Shown here: piece after piece, positions 5,994 to 8,818 of the stretch
Layout of the letters: each line of letters starts with the position of its first letter
How positions within the stretch are numbered: position 1 is the first letter of the stretch
Source of the DNA: CAZUMH01 sp964621645
Lineage (GTDB): Bacteria; Zhuqueibacterota; QNDG01; JAGLOF01
Reading direction: 5' to 3'
Assembly (NCBI GenBank): GCA_964621645.1
Contig: CAZUMH010000117.1
Coordinates: 1 to 8,818, forward strand
Length of the DNA: 8,818 nt
Position numbers and translations under genes: made by a program
Notes under the pieces: generated by a model
Database searches by the model: none
Told to the model about the DNA's origin: nothing
What the model saw: only the letters and a program-made list of their open reading frames with translations

Positions 5994-6022
5994 TTGGACA
6001 GTACCGGGCACTAGGGTTTAAA
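5994..6022 (+). promoter_or_regulatory. Candidate promoter for the ferritin-like gene cluster (ambiguous type)
   Basis: The 190-base gap before the ferritin-like cluster contains TTGGAC (5994-5999), 17 bases, then TTTAAA (6017-6022), a possible sigma-70 promoter. The same stretch places GG (5996-5997) exactly 10 bases before GC (6008-6009), the minimal sigma-54 spacing, though the flanks match that consensus poorly. A second weak candidate is TTGAAT (5899-5904), 16 bases, then TATATT (5921-5926). I see no terminator after rubrerythrin, so read-through from perR is also possible. Confidence 0.3.
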
Positions 6023-6046
6023 ATCAATCCAGATAAGGAGGAGATG

Positions 6047-6565
6047 ATGGCGAGGGAAGATTTGATGAAAATACTTCGAACAGCAGTTGAAGTGGAAAAG
6101 AACGGCCTGGCTACATTCACCAAGTTCGCACAGCAGACCAAAGATGACAACGGCAAGAGAATGTTCCACCGCCTGGCAGAGGATGAAAAAGAACACCAGA
6201 GGATTCTGGAAAAACAGCTGCAGCACCTGGAGTCCGGCGGCAGCTGGGAAGCGATACACATCCCCGCCTCAGCGGTTGAGACTCTCATTCCCAAAATACG
6301 AGACAAACAGATGCATACCAAGGGCGAATCAGGATTGGGTGAGATCGATGCACTTCGCACGGCTCTTGATCTGGAACGCAAGGCGGCTCAGTTTTTCAGA
6401 GATAAGGCCGGTGAGGTATCGGACAGCAACGCCAAGGATCTATTCCTGCGGCTGGCCGAATGGGAGGACTCCCATTTCGAGCTCATCCAGTCGGAGCTGG
6501 ATTCTATTAACAATACCGGCCTTTGGTTTGGAATCCCCGAATTTAAGATGGATGGTACATTTTAG
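6047..6565 (+). CDS. Ferritin-like diiron protein (rubrerythrin-type four-helix bundle), paralogue 1
   Basis: This 172-residue protein is built from two helix pairs, each with a Glu then ExxH: E17 with E47xxH50 (DEKEH), and E110 with E140xxH143 (WEDSH). Together these complete a carboxylate diiron site of the rubrerythrin/COG1633 type. It has no rubredoxin domain, so any electrons must come from another protein such as the rubredoxin at 8154. A linker of about 40 residues joins the halves. The C-terminus has an NNTGLWFG motif nearly shared with the next gene. The RBS AAGGAGG at 6035-6041 lies 2 bases from the ATG at 6044 and 5 bases from the ATG at 6047; the latter spacing is better. The next gene follows after 29 bases. 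The role could be peroxide reduction, iron handling or O2 sensing; the sequence does not decide. Confidence 0.88.
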   Translation: MAREDLMKILRTAVEVEKNGLATFTKFAQQTKDDNGKRMFHRLAEDEKEHQRILEKQLQHLESGGSWEAIHIPASAVETLIPKIRDKQMHTKGESGLGEIDALRTALDLERKAAQFFRDKAGEVSDSNAKDLFLRLAEWEDSHFELIQSELDSINNTGLWFGIPEFKMDGTF

Positions 6566-6594
6566 TATTTCCACTGAGAAGAAAGGAGTTAGAT

Positions 6595-7086
6595 ATGACC
6601 GATGCTACCCTGATGAGTGCTCTTGATGAAGCCATGCAGGCGGAAGAGAAAGCGCGGGATTTTTACCGGGATGCTCTCACTAAAGTAAGCAGTGGCAAGG
6701 GGAAGGATCTGTTAAATCAGCTGGTAGATTTCGAACAGAACCATTATGACAAGCTTATGGAATTGAAAAAATCCCTCGCCTCTTCAGGTACATTCATTGC
6801 GTATAGCGGCACATCCTTCAAGCCTTACACGTCCGGGGCCAAGTCGGAGGTTTCCGGAGATATAGAACCCAACAAGGACGAACTGCTCCAGATCCTGAGC
6901 CTGGCTATCGAGGCGGAGAGTATGGCCTACAAGCGCTACCGCGATTTGGCTGATTCAGTTCAGGATGCCCGGGGGAAAGACATGTTTCTCAAACTTGCGG
7001 ATGAGGAAACCATGCACCGGCGCATTCTGAGTGACGAATACTATCAGATGAATAACAGAGGCGGCCTTTGGTTCTGGGGTGACTGA
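6595..7086 (+). CDS. Ferritin-like diiron protein (rubrerythrin-type), paralogue 2
   Basis: This 163-residue protein has the same plan as the preceding one: E17 with E47xxH50 (FEQNH) in the first helix pair, and E108 with E138xxH141 (DEETMH) in the second. The spacing of Glu to Glu to His (30 then 3) is identical in all four helix pairs of the two proteins. The linker (about 62-92) is rich in Ser, Gly and Thr. The C-terminus NNRGGLWFWGD resembles NNTGLWFG in the preceding protein, so the pair probably arose by duplication followed by strong divergence. AAAGGAG at 6582-6588 lies 6 bases before the ATG. There is no rubredoxin domain. The specific reaction is unknown; diiron redox or iron-binding chemistry is likely from the ligands. 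Confidence 0.88.
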   Translation: MTDATLMSALDEAMQAEEKARDFYRDALTKVSSGKGKDLLNQLVDFEQNHYDKLMELKKSLASSGTFIAYSGTSFKPYTSGAKSEVSGDIEPNKDELLQILSLAIEAESMAYKRYRDLADSVQDARGKDMFLKLADEETMHRRILSDEYYQMNNRGGLWFWGD

Positions 7087-7108
7087 TAAAGGGGCCCTTT
7101 AAAAAGAA

Positions 7109-8149
7109 TTGACGGATAGAAACGTGACTAAACGGCGTAAACAGAAACAACTGATCGAAATATTAAAAGGAGCACTCAAGCGCGAGACGGACGCCTTTAA
7201 CTTCTATTCCGTGCAGGGGAGCAAAGCCAGTGAGACGGAAGCGGTCTCATTGTTCCGGATGCTGGCCGAAGAAGAAAGCCGGCATCGTCTCTACATCAAA
7301 CAGGAAATCGACAAGATCTCCGCTCTTTTTACGGATCAGACGGAAGATGATTCGGAATTATCCGGAGATACGGTAAGTTATACTCTGCCGGAAACGGTGG
7401 AGTTCAAGCGTCTGCGTTCGTTACCGGAAATTGATCTTGCCGGAGTATCGCTGCCATTGGAGTTTTTAGGAGGAGATTACCTCGACACCATGGTTGTGCA
7501 GACCAAGGGGGCTAAGAATCTTCTCTGCCTGCTTCTTTTCGATGTTTCCGGGCATGGTATGAAAGCCTCTGCGCTTAAGGCCTCTGTCAAGGAGATCATG
7601 GGTCACCAGCAGAAAGAGTGGTACGCGCAGCGAGAGAACCTGCAACAAATAGATCCAAGCCTGCTGATGACCCGGATCAATTCAGCATTGACGCCGACCT
7701 GCCAGGAGGACACCAGATTCATCACAGCACTCAACGCGGTCCTCGATCCCCAGGCGGGAACCTTGACATATACGTCGGCCGGGCATGACCCCCCGATAAT
7801 CCTCAGGAGGGGTGTGGATTATATGCATCTGGATATGACTGAAATCGTCATCGGAGCCGAGCCTGATAAGGAATACACATCCTATACGATAAACGTGCAT
7901 GAGGGAGATACTGTTATCTTCTATTCCGATGGTCTCACCGAAGCTGTAGACGGAAGTGAAGATATGTTTCAGCGTAAAGGCATCATCAGAGCGGCAAGAG
8001 AAACGGCAAAAGGAACGTCGCATGAAATAATAGAATCGATTTTCACGGCTCTCCGTGATCATATGCGGGGAAAAAATCTTTACGATGATTTTTCTCTGCT
8101 GGTTCTGAGGTGCGGCAAATTAGGCCCCGGGAACCGGAAGAAAGGATAG
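7109..8149 (+). CDS. Ferritin-like half-bundle fused to a SpoIIE/RsbU-type PP2C phosphatase
   Basis: Residues about 12-74 form one ferritin-like helix pair with E26 and E56xxH59 (EESRH), at the same 30-plus-3 spacing as the neighbouring ferritin-like proteins. A short acidic linker (about 75-90) leads to a PP2C/SpoIIE domain (about 95-335). That domain has GGD123YLD, D145VSGHG150, SAGHDPP, YSD274GLTEA and D326DFSLL, so the metal-binding acidic residues expected for an active Ser/Thr phosphatase are present. Phosphatases of this type usually dephosphorylate anti-sigma-factor antagonists in partner-switching pathways. One helix pair gives only half of a diiron site, so a dimer would be needed to complete it. 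The start is uncertain: TTG at 7109 or GTG at 7124, five residues later. Rubredoxin follows after 4 bases and its RBS contains this stop codon. The idea of a diiron redox sensor controlling the phosphatase is inference. Confidence 0.9.
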   Translation: MTDRNVTKRRKQKQLIEILKGALKRETDAFNFYSVQGSKASETEAVSLFRMLAEEESRHRLYIKQEIDKISALFTDQTEDDSELSGDTVSYTLPETVEFKRLRSLPEIDLAGVSLPLEFLGGDYLDTMVVQTKGAKNLLCLLLFDVSGHGMKASALKASVKEIMGHQQKEWYAQRENLQQIDPSLLMTRINSALTPTCQEDTRFITALNAVLDPQAGTLTYTSAGHDPPIILRRGVDYMHLDMTEIVIGAEPDKEYTSYTINVHEGDTVIFYSDGLTEAVDGSEDMFQRKGIIRAARETAKGTSHEIIESIFTALRDHMRGKNLYDDFSLLVLRCGKLGPGNRKKG

Positions 8150-8153
8150 GTGT

Positions 8154-8315
8154 ATGGAAAAACGTGTTTGTATTTTTTGCGGTTATCTGTATGATCCAGA
8201 ACTGGGAAATCCGGACAATGGTATTCGTGAAGGCACCCCGTTTGAAGAACTTCCGGAAGGATGGATCTGTCCCAACTGCGGAGCGGCGAAAGAGCTGTTT
8301 GTGGTGAAATCCTGA
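8154..8315 (+). CDS. Rubredoxin
   Basis: This 53-residue protein is a small cytoplasmic electron carrier with one iron held by four cysteines, C6xxC9 and C39xxC42. The pattern CIFCGYLYDPELGNPDNG followed by GTPFEELPEGWICPNCG is classical rubredoxin. AAAGGA at 8141-8146 lies 7 bases upstream, inside the end of the phosphatase gene, so translation is probably coupled. It is the natural electron donor for rubrerythrin and the other diiron proteins here that lack their own rubredoxin domain. That pairing is inferred from position and family knowledge. Confidence 0.97.
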   Translation: MEKRVCIFCGYLYDPELGNPDNGIREGTPFEELPEGWICPNCGAAKELFVVKS

Positions 8316-8328
8316 ACGGCGGCCTAAT

Positions 8329-8427
8329 ATGGTACCGCACGACAAATGGGTGCATTATGATGACAGTAATAAACCGGTTCTTGAGGAGAATGAAACAGTG
8401 GGAGTTGCAGCCCTGCGCGGTCCGTAA
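8329..8427 (+). CDS. Possible 32-residue small ORF, unrecognised
   Basis: A short frame of 32 residues (beginning MVPHDKWVHYDD, ending ALRGP) lies in the 202-base gap between rubredoxin and the next ferritin-like gene. No convincing Shine-Dalgarno sequence precedes it and I do not recognise the peptide. Its charged but ordered composition and its place in an otherwise compact gene series are the only reasons to list it. It may be chance or a remnant. Confidence 0.2.
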   Translation: MVPHDKWVHYDDSNKPVLEENETVGVAALRGP

Positions 8428-8517
8428 TCATCAGCCGGGGCCGGAACTTGCTTGTAGGATGTGCATATCCTGAGCCAGGCGGCAATGGAGCACGTAACCG
8501 AGGAGAAAGGGAGCCCC

Positions 8518-8818
8518 ATGGAAAAGAACAATTTCAAGGAAATTCTCAGTTTCGCCAGAGAGAAAGAGGAAGAAGCGGTCAAGTTTTATCAGCATTGCGC
8601 CACGGTGGCCGGCAAGCCGGCCATGCAGCAGGCATTTCTGGAACTGGCGGACGAAGAGAAACGGCATGTCAAGATGCTGACGAAATTTGATCCTGATAAA
8701 GTAGACAGATTGCAGCTCAAGAAAATTCCAGATCTGAAAATAAGCGACTATCTGGTCGATCTGGAATTCCGGCCGGACATGGATTATCAGGAATTACTCA
8801 TCCTGGCGATGAAACGGG
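8518..8818 (+). CDS. Ferritin-like diiron protein (rubrerythrin family), N-terminal part, cut by the window end
   Basis: The first 100 residues are visible. A first helix pair has E17 (EKEEEAVKFY) and E47xxH50 (DEEKRH), the same spacing as the upstream ferritin-like genes. A linker (about 55-85) then contains KIPDLKISDYLVD and FRPDMDYQELLILAMKR. This form is familiar from rubrerythrin-family ferritin-like proteins of about 160 residues, where the second helix pair begins at that point. AAAGGGAG at 8506-8513 lies 4 bases before the ATG. It follows rubredoxin after about 200 bases, so it may have its own promoter, though I could not identify one. The function is probably diiron redox or iron binding. 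The second pair of ligands lies outside the window. Confidence 0.85.
   Translation, partial: MEKNNFKEILSFAREKEEEAVKFYQHCATVAGKPAMQQAFLELADEEKRHVKMLTKFDPDKVDRLQLKKIPDLKISDYLVDLEFRPDMDYQELLILAMKR

Noticed and set aside
6087..6626. Long open frame overlapping the two ferritin-like genes in another plus-strand frame
   Set aside because: Its translation has no recognisable motif and is explained as a shadow of the true frame, which has intact diiron motifs and a good RBS.

Overview
The window comes from a bacterium of roughly 50% GC with short intergenic gaps. Several features suggest a diderm anaerobe or microaerophile: a sigma-54 activator of the NtrC class, exported proteins with signal peptides ending in FAQE or LLAQE, a PerR-type repressor, and a dense cluster of rubrerythrin, ferritin-like and rubredoxin genes. 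I cannot assign a phylum from the sequence alone. No tRNA, rRNA, insertion sequence or CRISPR array is visible.

Left part (1-2980). The catalytic end of a sensor histidine kinase is followed 9 bases later by an NtrC-class sigma-54 response regulator. A 324-base non-coding stretch follows. It carries a sigma-54-like -24/-12 element, two palindromes about 120-130 bases upstream of it, and several GAATATTCC repeats. It leads into an exported protein with two YHS (CPxxG...YFCCxxC) metal-binding domains, which ends at a clear intrinsic terminator.

Middle (3031-4922). Two genes on the minus strand form an operon: a diiron quinol oxidase-like protein of the AOX/PTOX family, then an exported MsrB-MsrA fusion. 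The region 4697-4922 is a divergent control region with two good sigma-70 promoters back to back. A PerR-box-like inverted repeat overlaps the start region of each promoter.

Right part (4923-8818, plus strand). The genes are perR, rubrerythrin, two paralogous ferritin-like diiron proteins, a protein joining half a ferritin-like bundle to a SpoIIE/RsbU-type PP2C phosphatase, a 53-residue rubredoxin, and the start of another ferritin-like protein. Six separate genes therefore carry a ferritin-fold or AOX-type carboxylate diiron signature within about 5 kb.

Together the genes read as a peroxide/oxygen defence island. PerR would sense peroxide. Rubrerythrin with rubredoxin would reduce peroxide, the AOX-like enzyme would consume O2 using quinol, and MsrBA would repair oxidised envelope proteins. 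The most unusual gene is the ferritin-phosphatase fusion, which could link a diiron redox or iron signal to a partner-switching pathway; that link is inference.
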